Source: Bog-159 sp049516155
GTDB taxonomy: Bacteria > Acidobacteriota > Terriglobia > Bryobacterales > Bryobacteraceae
Reading direction: 5' to 3'
DNA: 64,000 nt
NCBI GenBank assembly: GCA_049516155.1
Contig: JBEKTJ010000012.1
Coordinates: 19,423-83,422 of the forward strand
The translations under genes and the position numbers were made by a program. The notes under the pieces are model-generated. The model worked only from the letters and a program-made list of their open reading frames with translations. It searched no databases and was not told the origin of the DNA. Below are positions 25,217 to 33,350 of the stretch, one piece after another; position 1 is the first letter of the stretch; each line of letters starts with the position of its first letter.

Positions 25217-26005
25217 TCACTGGATCGTCGTTCCGTGTACCAGCATGAACGTCCGTCCCCAGCGCGTCTTGGTGAAGAAGTGTTCCAGCATATCGACCAA
25301 GTGGTCCATACCGATGGTGGGGTTCAGCAGCGCCTCGGTGGGCGCATCGTAGGACCAGTAAACGATGACGGGCTTGCCCACGATGTTGTCGCGCGGCACG
25401 AATCCCCAATACCGGCTGTCGAGCGAGTTGTCCCGATTGTCGCCCATCGCGAAGTAACTGTCCGGCGGCACCGTCACTTCGCCGTCCGACACATGGTGCT
25501 CCAGCATATCCCGGCCGTGCTCCGAGACTTGCATATCCGGCTGGCCAGGAAAATTGTCGCGGTAGCCGTCGATGTTAGTAGCGATGTGCCGAACGTATGG
25601 CTCGTTCAGTTTCCTTCCGTTCAGGTAAAGCTGCTTGTCGACCAATCGGATGCGATCGCCCGGCACGCCCATGCACCGCTTCACCAGCGTCAGGTGGAGG
25701 TCCGCCGGAGAGCGGAATACAAAAATGTCGCCCCGCTTGATCTCCTCGTACGGCAGCAGATGCTTGGAAATCGCTCCCGCAGGCGCGTAGGCCAGCTTAT
25801 CGACCAGCAGGTGATCGCCGACCAGTAGCGTGTCCTGCATCGAGCCGGTCGGGATCACGAACGCTTGCACCAGGTTCGTGGTTCCGAAAAGCAGCAGGAT
25901 AATGGTTACGGTCCATTCGGCGATGAAACCCCGCTGCGGCTTGGCCTTGGCCGGCGCCGTTGTGTTCTTTTGAATGGTCCCGGCTGCCGATTTCTTTGGC
26001 TTCAC
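25217..26005 (-). CDS. lepB: Signal peptidase I
   Basis: This membrane serine protease removes signal peptides from exported proteins. It is about 262 residues long, with one transmembrane segment (WTVTIILLLFGTTNLVQAFV). The catalytic Ser (about residue 55) is in IPTGSMQDTLLVGD and the general-base Lys (about 109) in LVKRCMGVPGDRI. The box GDNRDNSLDSRYWGFVP is diagnostic. The start is uncertain: a GTG at 26005 or a TTG at 26011 are both possible and neither has a strong ribosome site. It stands alone on the minus strand. Given the number of exported proteins nearby, it is a housekeeping enzyme rather than a dedicated one. Confidence 0.95.
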   Translation of the reverse strand: MKPKKSAAGTIQKNTTAPAKAKPQRGFIAEWTVTIILLLFGTTNLVQAFVIPTGSMQDTLLVGDHLLVDKLAYAPAGAISKHLLPYEEIKRGDIFVFRSPADLHLTLVKRCMGVPGDRIRLVDKQLYLNGRKLNEPYVRHIATNIDGYRDNFPGQPDMQVSEHGRDMLEHHVSDGEVTVPPDSYFAMGDNRDNSLDSRYWGFVPRDNIVGKPVIVYWSYDAPTEALLNPTIGMDHLVDMLEHFFTKTRWGRTFMLVHGTTIQ

Positions 26006-26139
26006 AGTCAACTATTGTACCGGAAAGCCGACCGGCTTTGTGCGGCTGTCCCGCCGCGCGATTCTAATTTGCTCGGCTCTAACGTCGCGACGGCGAACGC
26101 TGGCGGCAAGATCATCTCTCGCGGAGTATGGGACCGGTA

Positions 26140-26613
26140 TCAGGCATTCAGGAATTTGCGCAGCGGACCCCAATATCGGGCTGGCCAGCCCGCGTTCAAG
26201 CCCTCCCATTTGTCTTCTGCAAACCCCGTGTGATCGAGAACGACACGGGCGCCGGGTTCGCGTACCACCAACTCGAATCTCACAAGTGAATAGACACCGG
26301 GAGGCCAGTAAGCCGGCCGCCAAGCCTGTACGATCCTTTCGTTCGGCGCCAGTTCCACGATACGGCCTTCAATAAGGCCGCCGAACAGCTTGAATGCCCC
26401 GCCCGCCTGCGGTTCAATCTCGGCCGTAGCCTTGGTGAAGGCGCTGAATTGCTTGGCGTCCAGCAGCGCCTCGTAAATGCGCTGCGGCGTAGTCTTGAAA
26501 TCGGCTTCCTGGTGGATGCTTGTGCCGGCCTTCTGCGTCTGTGCGTGCGCCGAGCTTAGCCCCAGACTGCCGAGCATCCAACCCATCCCGCGTCGGGTCA
26601 CTTTTTCATCCAT
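26140..26613 (-). CDS. Exported SRPBCC/AHSA1-like domain protein
   Basis: The 157-residue protein begins with a short export signal (MDEKVTRRGMGWMLGSLGLS, ending SAHAQ) that contains a twin-arginine. The rest is an Aha1/START-type ligand-binding domain: TTPQRIYEALLDAKQFSAFT, GGAFKLFGGLIEGRIVEL, RIVQAWRPAYWPPG and a C-terminal AEDKWEGLNAGWPARYWGPL. These domains hold hydrophobic ligands in a helix-grip cavity. Cytosolic relatives are common; an exported one is less usual. The ligand is unknown, and it is separated from lepB by 134 bp. Confidence 0.85.
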   Translation of the reverse strand: MDEKVTRRGMGWMLGSLGLSSAHAQTQKAGTSIHQEADFKTTPQRIYEALLDAKQFSAFTKATAEIEPQAGGAFKLFGGLIEGRIVELAPNERIVQAWRPAYWPPGVYSLVRFELVVREPGARVVLDHTGFAEDKWEGLNAGWPARYWGPLRKFLNA

Positions 26614-26755
26614 CCGCCGATTGTACCGCCTGCCCTCGTCTCAACGCTTCAACGTGGACAAAACTCCGGTTATCGCGATTCACTACCGGCATTTGCGCCT
26701 TGACGCGCCCTGCGCGAGCGCGGCCGCTCGGACCGGCGCGAGTCGCCCCTTGGGC

Positions 26756-27631
26756 TTAGTGGTTGTCCGCGTACTGCTCGCCGGCTTCCACTCGAACAGG
26801 CAGCAGCGCGTTCTTGGGCACAATCGGGCAGGGGAAGAATGGAGAGACTGCGCAGATCGGATTGTAGGCTTTGTTGAAGTCGACAATGGCCTTCCCATTT
26901 TGCGGCGCATCGATATGCAAATATCTTCCGGCGCCATAGGTCTGTTTGCCGCTAGTTTCGTCTCTAAACATCAGGTACCAGTAATCGGGCGAATTTGCAA
27001 AAACATCCAGATGAAGCGTTTTTCCCCCAAGCTCGAAGGCAACGAATCCGGGCACGGACATCTCACGTGCGCCGCCTTGCGTGTCCGGCACCTTCGCGGA
27101 CTTCGCATCGGCATACGGCGTGAACTTGGCTTCCAACTTGTAGGCCGGGTCCACTGGAAACCAATGCAGTCCATGAAAGTTCTTGGCAAACGAGCTTTGC
27201 TGGTCCCTCAGGAGGAGAATCATCGTCTTACCTCCCGACCGCACACTGAATGAGAAATCCCCAGCCCGTAATTTGTCTGCTTTGTCTTTGGTCTGCAGTG
27301 TGGTCGGACCTTCTATCTTCTTCCCGTTTAACGTAACCGGCACGGACCCTGCCGGCGTGAAAGTCACCGTATCGGCGCTACGCTCGATGGTTCCCAAACG
27401 GGCTGGCGCGCGCGGTGGAAGAGTGATTGTGCTCCCCTCGGCGCTCCCCAATCTGGTCGGGGCCTCGTCTATCGCATAACGGCCAATCACATAAATCGGG
27501 CTGTCCTCGGCCTGAATTTCAATGTGATCCTGCTGGCGCTCCGCCAGGATCTGTTTTTGATAGTCGCTTTGCGCGCCTGGCATAGCGCTGGCCGCGATCA
27601 GAAGAACTAGAACACTGGTGTTCGGAGACAT
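26756..27631 (-). CDS. Exported DUF1684 domain protein
   Basis: The 291-residue protein has a signal peptide (MSPNTSVLVLLIAASAMPGA|Q) and a DUF1684 domain. Key blocks are NFHGLHWFPVDPAYKLEAKF, VPGFVAFELGGKTLHLDVF, YWYLMFRDETSGKQTYGAGR and DFNKAYNPICAVSPFFPCPI. The last two match the family's conserved GRYL and NPPCAFS-type signatures. The function of DUF1684 is not established. The start at 27631 was chosen because it supplies the signal peptide; the frame extends further upstream without resemblance. It lies 237 bp after the GH39 gene on the same strand, and that gap holds no gene. Confidence 0.88.
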   Translation of the reverse strand: MSPNTSVLVLLIAASAMPGAQSDYQKQILAERQQDHIEIQAEDSPIYVIGRYAIDEAPTRLGSAEGSTITLPPRAPARLGTIERSADTVTFTPAGSVPVTLNGKKIEGPTTLQTKDKADKLRAGDFSFSVRSGGKTMILLLRDQQSSFAKNFHGLHWFPVDPAYKLEAKFTPYADAKSAKVPDTQGGAREMSVPGFVAFELGGKTLHLDVFANSPDYWYLMFRDETSGKQTYGAGRYLHIDAPQNGKAIVDFNKAYNPICAVSPFFPCPIVPKNALLPVRVEAGEQYADNH

Positions 27632-27868
27632 TGGACTCTCTTCGGTCCCCGAGTCTAACACAGTGTGTAGCACCGGCGGGGGCCCGGCCTGACGATAGCT
27701 CGGTGCGGATCGTTTTGCCGCACTGAGCGTTGCGGGACCGTTGCTTGCCGAGTTGAAAGACACACTGGCCCGTTCTCTGGCTGTATCTTCGGCCATCCGG
27801 AAGTTGGCCCATTTGTCCATTGGCGCGCCCGCCGCGCAACGCGATGACCGCAACCGTACGAGCCTCAT

Positions 27869-29539
27869 TTACCAGCTCAGTTCCAATAAAGAGACAGCTT
27901 GGCGTGGGAGCGAAAACTCCAGCTTCGTTTCGCCAACTCGCACATCCACCCACCACGGAGAGTCCGCGAGCTGCAACTGCCCTGACGCATCCAGACTGGC
28001 ATACTGCTCTGGCGTCGGGTGCTGCGGAGATCCCATCGCCTTCCACGCCGTCCAGGCATTGCTATGAGTCTCATCGATTCGATAGTGCCGTGCCAAAACT
28101 CGAGTAGCCGTGCTCGGGAGGCCGGCTATCTCCAACCGCACCTGAGCCTCCCCGGCCGGCACATCGTCGTCATGATAATTCCATGTAAGGACGGAGATCC
28201 CCCGGGCCGAACGAACGCCGAGTGCATCTACGTCCGGATCGCCGCGGACGCCCTCGGCGAGCATGGTATCGAGCGGGGTACGGCCACTGCTTTCCGTCTT
28301 CACGCGATCCCCTCGCATCATTGCGGCCATGCGGAACACGTTCAACACCGGCTTGTCGATGCCATTCGTCGCCAGCGTCCGAAAGCCATCGAAGTACGGC
28401 TGATCCTCGAACTCGAAGGCCCAGGTCAGCATGCCCTCGATGTTCGCGTGCCGCCGGTCCGCCAGCTCGAAAATGTTCTTGATCATCGCCGCGGTATACG
28501 ACGCGTACAGTGCGCCATTGCGATAGGCGTTTTGGGGATAAACGCGCGCCGAGCATGCCGCGCATCCTTCCGGGTCAGACTCGCTCAGCACGATTGGCAG
28601 GGTCGCGAACTTCGGGAATGCGCGTACGATGGCATATCCCTGGTCCACGTCTTCGGCATGCTTAGCGATACCCATGCGAACATGGCCATCCACCACGGAG
28701 GGCCGGCCTTTCGCGTGATACGTGATGAAATCGAGCGGAGCGCCCGTTCTGCCTGTTGCGGAGTTGCTGCCGTGATCGCAGTGCTCCAGGAACTGGCGCA
28801 GGAACGCCCCAGCCTTCGTGCCGGACGGACCCGTGGTGGCCGGTCCGCCGACTCTCGCCGAGGGAAGCGCACGCTTCACCGCTGCAGCCGCGTAGTCGTA
28901 CAGCTTGTCGTATTCTTCCGGAGTTCCGTGCCAATACGAGATATCGGGTTCGTTCCATACCTCCCAATACCATGACTGCACTTGCTCCTTCCCGTACTTC
29001 TCCACACTGTGCTTCGCCCATTGGTAGACCAACTCGCCCCACTTGCCGTAGTCCTTGGGCGGGTAAGACCATCCGATGGAGTAATCCCGGTTCTCCGCGC
29101 CCGGTATCCAGGTTGGGCGATACGGCTCCGGCTTCGACGAAAGCGGCTGCGGCATGAAGCCGATCTCGACAAACGGCTTAGCGCCCGCTTGCAAATACGT
29201 GCCGAAGATGCGATCCGCGATCGTCCAATCGTACACCGGCCTTCCCGAGGCGTCTTCTGTGTACGCATTCGTGGACCCCCACTTCAGTCCCGGCGTTCCG
29301 TCTCCCGTGGCCAGCATGAAATGGGTCCGAATGTACACCGGCGCTGCGCTCATCGCCGCTAACTCGCCCACGAGCTTCCGGCCATTTCTCGTGTATGTGT
29401 AGTTCGGTTCGTCGTAACCGAAATAGGCGTAGATTGGTTTGAATGGGCCAAGCGCCTCAGCCGCGTTCACACGAATAGTCACAACGTTCTGGGCCAGGCA
29501 CGAAGCTACAGCCGGCAGTAGCAATGGAATCAGTCGCAT
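27869..29539 (-). CDS. Exported glycoside hydrolase, family GH39-like (beta-xylosidase type)
   Basis: The 556-residue protein has a signal peptide (MRLIPLLLPAVASCLA|Q). It has a (beta/alpha)8 catalytic domain with the acid/base Glu197 in YWEVWNEPDISYW and the probable nucleophile Glu320 in PIVLSESDPEG. KPFVEIGFMPQPLSS and WSYPPKDYGKWGELVYQWAK are typical of GH39. The C-terminal region (about 430-556) forms the accessory beta-sandwich. Family members remove xylose from xylan ends or act on related glycosides, and the periplasmic location fits hemicellulose breakdown. The exact substrate cannot be read from sequence. Confidence 0.88.
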   Translation of the reverse strand: MRLIPLLLPAVASCLAQNVVTIRVNAAEALGPFKPIYAYFGYDEPNYTYTRNGRKLVGELAAMSAAPVYIRTHFMLATGDGTPGLKWGSTNAYTEDASGRPVYDWTIADRIFGTYLQAGAKPFVEIGFMPQPLSSKPEPYRPTWIPGAENRDYSIGWSYPPKDYGKWGELVYQWAKHSVEKYGKEQVQSWYWEVWNEPDISYWHGTPEEYDKLYDYAAAAVKRALPSARVGGPATTGPSGTKAGAFLRQFLEHCDHGSNSATGRTGAPLDFITYHAKGRPSVVDGHVRMGIAKHAEDVDQGYAIVRAFPKFATLPIVLSESDPEGCAACSARVYPQNAYRNGALYASYTAAMIKNIFELADRRHANIEGMLTWAFEFEDQPYFDGFRTLATNGIDKPVLNVFRMAAMMRGDRVKTESSGRTPLDTMLAEGVRGDPDVDALGVRSARGISVLTWNYHDDDVPAGEAQVRLEIAGLPSTATRVLARHYRIDETHSNAWTAWKAMGSPQHPTPEQYASLDASGQLQLADSPWWVDVRVGETKLEFSLPRQAVSLLELSW

Positions 29540-29581
29540 GTTGTTAGAAGCAATGCCACTTTAACATGCTGGCGCCGGCGG

Positions 29582-29737
29582 CTAGTTCCGGCGCCAGCAC
29601 CAAACCGCGGCCGCCACACGATGAAGCTGTGTCTTTGCCAGGCCGCGCCAAGCGAACTTGTCGCAACGCAGCATGCCGTCAGCGGTCGCGCCGAACTCTG
29701 TCGTGCCCGCGCCGCGCTTGCTGGTGGGGTTCATCAT
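29582..29737 (-). CDS. Small unknown protein overlapping the preceding exported peptide
   Basis: This 51-codon frame begins MMNPTSKRGAGTTEFGATAD and ends WRRN. It has a strong GGGAGGGG ribosome site eight bases before the ATG at 29737, and its third codon positions are almost all G or C, as in neighbouring genes. It overlaps the 3' part of the exported peptide gene by 59 bp in another frame. Either it is a separate coupled gene or a frameshift has split one longer gene. No family was recognised. Confidence 0.45.
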   Translation of the reverse strand: MMNPTSKRGAGTTEFGATADGMLRCDKFAWRGLAKTQLHRVAAAVWCWRRN

Positions 29738-29945
29738 GGCGATGTTCCCCTCCCACGAATGTGGGATTCGCGTACACATACTCCCGGTTCGCGGACACAT
29801 ACGCCCCGCCCTGGTCCGGACAGGTTGAGTCTGGCGGCGGGGGCGGTGGACATGGCGGGTCGTCAGCCTTGGCCTGTTGGGGCGCTATCGCCAGCACTGC
29901 GCCGAGTGCCATGATTGGCAATCCGATCTTCTTCAACATTTTCAT
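29679..29945 (-). CDS. Small exported proline-rich protein
   Basis: The 88-residue protein has a clear signal peptide (MKMLKKIGLPIMALGAVLAI, then APQQAKA|DD) followed by DDPPCPPPPPPDSTCPDQGG. Two cysteines flank a six-proline run. After about residue 65 the sequence becomes basic and less gene-like (HEPHQQ-type to RRDR), which suggests that the natural C-terminus may lie in the overlapping frame via a frameshift near 29750. No family was recognised. It could be a small periplasmic or surface peptide. Confidence 0.55.
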   Translation of the reverse strand: MKMLKKIGLPIMALGAVLAIAPQQAKADDPPCPPPPPPDSTCPDQGGAYVSANREYVYANPTFVGGEHRHDEPHQQARRGHDRVRRDR

Positions 29946-30024
29946 ACCCTCCGATTGACTCGACGCTCCGCCGGCAATTGGGTGTGTAAGACCGCGCTTG
30001 AATGCATGTAAATATTTGTCAACA

Positions 30025-31842
30025 TCAACCGCGGAAGTAGAGATAGCCGCCGAGGATGCAGACGAGCACTACGCCGGAGGCGGCTACCTCTTTCCAACTC
30101 CAGCCGGCCCGTGTCTTGCGCCGGTCCGCTTCGGTGGCGGTGCCGAAAGTCAGGCTCTGGATCTTAAGATCGTCCGGCGCGGCCGTCATGTAACTTACGG
30201 TTATCATGACTATCGCCGAGACAATCGTGATCAGCACGCTGAAATACTGGAAATAAATGTTATTCACGATCCAGAGGAACGATCCTTCCGTGTATCCCGA
30301 CCCGCCCAGGGTCACGGGAGTATCGACTATCATACGGAAAATGCCCAGCGCGAAGCCCACGATCATGGCCCAGAGCGCGCCCGCTCCATTCATGCGCTTG
30401 ATAAAGACGCCCAGGAAAAACACGATAAAGATGGGCGGCGCCAGATAGCCTTGCACGGACTGCAAGTAAGTGTAGAGACCCTTGGCGTTCTTAATCACCG
30501 GAATCCAGGCCAACGCGATCACAACCATCACGATGGTGGCCATGCGGCCCATGCGCACGAGCTGATGTTGCGAAGCTTGCGGCTTCCACTTCTGATACAG
30601 GTCTACGGTAAACAGCGTGGAGCAGGCGTTGAACACGCCCGCCAACGATCCCATAAGGGCGGAGAGCAGTCCGGCCACTACGATGCCGCGGATCCCCGCG
30701 GGCAGCAGGTATTGGACCATCATGGGAAAGGCCGCGTTGGAGAGTGCCGGAATCGACTTGCCGTCGGGGCCTATCATGGATGTCAGTTCGGGAACCTTAC
30801 CGCTCTTAGCCAGCGCGTAACAGATAAGTCCGGGAATGATGAAAAGATATACGGGGAACAGCTTCAGAAAGGCGGCGAAGATACTGCCGCGGCGGGCTTC
30901 CGTCTCGTTAGGGGCGCCCAAGGCGCGCTGGACGATGTATTGGTCCGTGCACCAATACCACAGCCCGATGATAGGCGCGCAGAAGAGCATACCCAGCCAT
31001 GGAAAATTGTCGTTGAAGTACCAGGCCTGCTTCACGATCTGCCCGGCCGCGTTGGTCTGCGTCACAGGCGCCCAGGTGCCCTGCACGCCGGCCGGGATCA
31101 GCGGTTTCCAAAGGTTGAACATATCGGATCCGCACAAGTGGCGCAGTTCGGCCCAGCCGCCCAAACGAATGAGGCCGTAAGCGGTCAGCAGGAACGAGCC
31201 GAGGATCAACACGGTGACCTGCACGGCGTCGTTGTAAGCCACGGCGCGCATGCCGCCCAGCGTAGTGTAAAGGCCGGTCAGCAGGATCACCAGCACGGAG
31301 CCGATCCAAAAGCTGTCGATAGTGACGCCGCCGATCGAGAGGCTCATCTGCGGGAACAGCGTGCCAAAGACCACGCCGCCGGCGAAGATGCCGACCGCGA
31401 TCTTGGAAATGATGAACGTGATGATGGAGACGATCGAGAGGACGTAGCGGGATTTTTCGTTGAAGCGGCGCTCCAGAAATTCCGGCATGGTGAACACCAT
31501 GGAGCGCATATAGAACGGCACAAAGACCCAGCCCAGCACCAGCAGGCACCAGGCATGCAGCTCATAGTGGGCCATGGCGACACCGCTGGTGGCGCCAGAG
31601 CCGGCCAGTCCGACGATGTGCTCCGATCCGATGTTGGAGGCGAAGATGGAAGCGCCGATCACCCACCAGCCGAGGTTGCGGCCGGCCAAAAAGTAATCCG
31701 TGGCGGAATCCTTGGCGCGGCGCACCACCCAGGTGGCCACACTCAACAGGATGCCGAAGTAGAGTCCGATCGTGAGCCAGTCGAGGGCGGTGATGCGCGA
31801 CTCGCGGGTCGCGGCGAGCAGCAACAGGGCTGGTAGAGCCAT
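30025..31842 (-). CDS. Sodium:solute symporter, SSS family, SGLT-like
   Basis: The 605-residue inner-membrane protein has about 14 hydrophobic segments. The signature SIFASNIGSEHIVGLAGSGA matches SGLT-type sodium/sugar symporters. RSMVFTMPEFLERRFNEKSR, YCxTDQYIVQRALG and SALMGSLAGVFNACSTLFTV are also family motifs; the last contributes to the Na+ site. It would import a sugar or related solute with Na+. It is followed on the same strand by 79 bp of non-coding DNA and the small exported peptide gene, and preceded 117 bp upstream by the MFS gene, so the two transporters could be co-transcribed. Confidence 0.93.
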   Translation of the reverse strand: MALPALLLLAATRESRITALDWLTIGLYFGILLSVATWVVRRAKDSATDYFLAGRNLGWWVIGASIFASNIGSEHIVGLAGSGATSGVAMAHYELHAWCLLVLGWVFVPFYMRSMVFTMPEFLERRFNEKSRYVLSIVSIITFIISKIAVGIFAGGVVFGTLFPQMSLSIGGVTIDSFWIGSVLVILLTGLYTTLGGMRAVAYNDAVQVTVLILGSFLLTAYGLIRLGGWAELRHLCGSDMFNLWKPLIPAGVQGTWAPVTQTNAAGQIVKQAWYFNDNFPWLGMLFCAPIIGLWYWCTDQYIVQRALGAPNETEARRGSIFAAFLKLFPVYLFIIPGLICYALAKSGKVPELTSMIGPDGKSIPALSNAAFPMMVQYLLPAGIRGIVVAGLLSALMGSLAGVFNACSTLFTVDLYQKWKPQASQHQLVRMGRMATIVMVVIALAWIPVIKNAKGLYTYLQSVQGYLAPPIFIVFFLGVFIKRMNGAGALWAMIVGFALGIFRMIVDTPVTLGGSGYTEGSFLWIVNNIYFQYFSVLITIVSAIVMITVSYMTAAPDDLKIQSLTFGTATEADRRKTRAGWSWKEVAASGVVLVCILGGYLYFRG

Positions 31843-31959
31843 TATTTGGAAATCCTCTCCGTCAGTTAAATATCCGGTTGCAATGCTTCGGGCGGCGAGC
31901 CGGAAGCCCGATTATACAGCAACACTGTTCAGTTCGGCGGACAGGCTGGAAGGTCCGTC

Positions 31960-33267
31960 TTACTTGGCACGCTCCAAGCGGCCGCCTTCGCGGCGGTCGG
32001 CGCGCAGCAGCAGAAACGAGAAGAGCAGGCCGCAGAAGCCAAGTCCGGCAAACATGACCTGGCTCGCAGTATAGGCATGCGTGGCGTCGCGTAGCGCTCC
32101 GCTGGCGTAAGGGAAAGTGGCCAGACCCAGGTTCTGGATGGCAGTCATCAGGCCAAAGGCCGTGCCCACACAGCGCGCATCGACAATGAGCGGCACCGAC
32201 GGCCAGATGCAGGCCGGAACCAGCACGAATGCGGCTCCCAGCACGATCATGGAGAGCACCGGCGAAAAGTGCGTCAGGCCCAAAAGCAGATGCGCGGGCA
32301 CAATCAGCAGCGAGCCCAACACCATCAGGCTGGCGCGGCGGCCTACGCGGTCGACAAAGTTGCCGGCAAAGGGGGCCAGCACCATGGAAGCCGCGATGAT
32401 GATTGACGTGACGCCCTGCGCGGTGGTGAACATATGCGTGAGATTGAAGAACACGCCGGCGAAGAAACCGAGCCCTTCCGCCGAAGCCATGGGCATGCCC
32501 CACTTGTCGTGAAAGAAATCGGTGGCCAGCGCCGTAAAAGGAAAGATGGCGGAGTAGAATGTCAGACAGATTCCCACCGCGTACCAGTAGGAAGGGCGGA
32601 ACTTGCCCACGTCGCTCCAAGTGATCTTGTCGCCGGAGCCGGCCTCGGGCAGATGCAGGATGGGCTCGGCGTGCCGGTCCATCAGGGTATAGATCCAGTT
32701 GCAAAGCAGGCTGAACAGGCATAGAGCGGCCGCAATCCAAAGCGCGCCGCGCCAACCGAAGCGAGTGGCCAGCAGTTCTTCGGTATTGAACGAGAACAGG
32801 GTGCCGAGACGGGCGATGGTGAGGGTAATGCCGAATGCCATGGCCAGTTCCTTGCCCGTGAACCAGCGCGCGGCAATAGCGCTTTGCGCGACGATCACGG
32901 ATTCGGAGCCGATGCCGAACAGGACGCGGCCGGCATACAGGACCGGCAGGCTGGGCGCCCAGGCGACCATGGCGGCGCCGCCCACCACGAAGCCGGAGAA
33001 GATCAGGCTGGCGCGGCGCACGCCGACGCGGTCGATGAGAACGCCTCCGATACCGACCGCGACGACGGCGGCCACGCTGTACATGGTGTACATCGTCCCG
33101 ATGGCCGCTCGGTCGGTGTGAAACACCTGGATCAGAGTGGTCTCAATGGCGCCGACGCTATCGTAGGCGAAGTAACTGCCGAAGGTGATCAAGGCGGCGA
33201 AGGCCAGGATGATGAACCGGTACAGCCGGGCGGCGGGGTGAAAGGGGCCGGATTCCGATGGGGACAT
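31960..33267 (-). CDS. Major facilitator superfamily transporter
   Basis: The 435-residue protein has about 12 transmembrane segments in two halves separated by a cytoplasmic loop (HAEPILHLPEAGSGDKITWS). The MFS signature between TM2 and TM3 is GGVLIDRVGVRRASLIFSG, and its second copy is GNFVDRVGRRASLMVLGSLL. Organic-anion transporters of the anion:cation symporter type have a similar look, but no substrate can be named. The start at MSPSESGP (33267) was chosen because the preceding in-frame part is not hydrophobic and reaches towards the divergent CRTAC1 gene. Confidence 0.9.
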   Translation of the reverse strand: MSPSESGPFHPAARLYRFIILAFAALITFGSYFAYDSVGAIETTLIQVFHTDRAAIGTMYTMYSVAAVVAVGIGGVLIDRVGVRRASLIFSGFVVGGAAMVAWAPSLPVLYAGRVLFGIGSESVIVAQSAIAARWFTGKELAMAFGITLTIARLGTLFSFNTEELLATRFGWRGALWIAAALCLFSLLCNWIYTLMDRHAEPILHLPEAGSGDKITWSDVGKFRPSYWYAVGICLTFYSAIFPFTALATDFFHDKWGMPMASAEGLGFFAGVFFNLTHMFTTAQGVTSIIIAASMVLAPFAGNFVDRVGRRASLMVLGSLLIVPAHLLLGLTHFSPVLSMIVLGAAFVLVPACIWPSVPLIVDARCVGTAFGLMTAIQNLGLATFPYASGALRDATHAYTASQVMFAGLGFCGLLFSFLLLRADRREGGRLERAK

Positions 33268-33350
33268 GGATCTGGGAGTATAGCATTGCGCGCGGTAGCG
33301 AGCAGGCCGATACGGCAGATCCAAAGGCGGGCGCACGCTAATATAGAGAC

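Noticed and set aside
29998..31836. 612-codon plus-strand frame opposite the SSS transporter
   Set aside because: It is rich in His, Asp, Arg and Gly with no motif, and antisense to a clear transporter gene.
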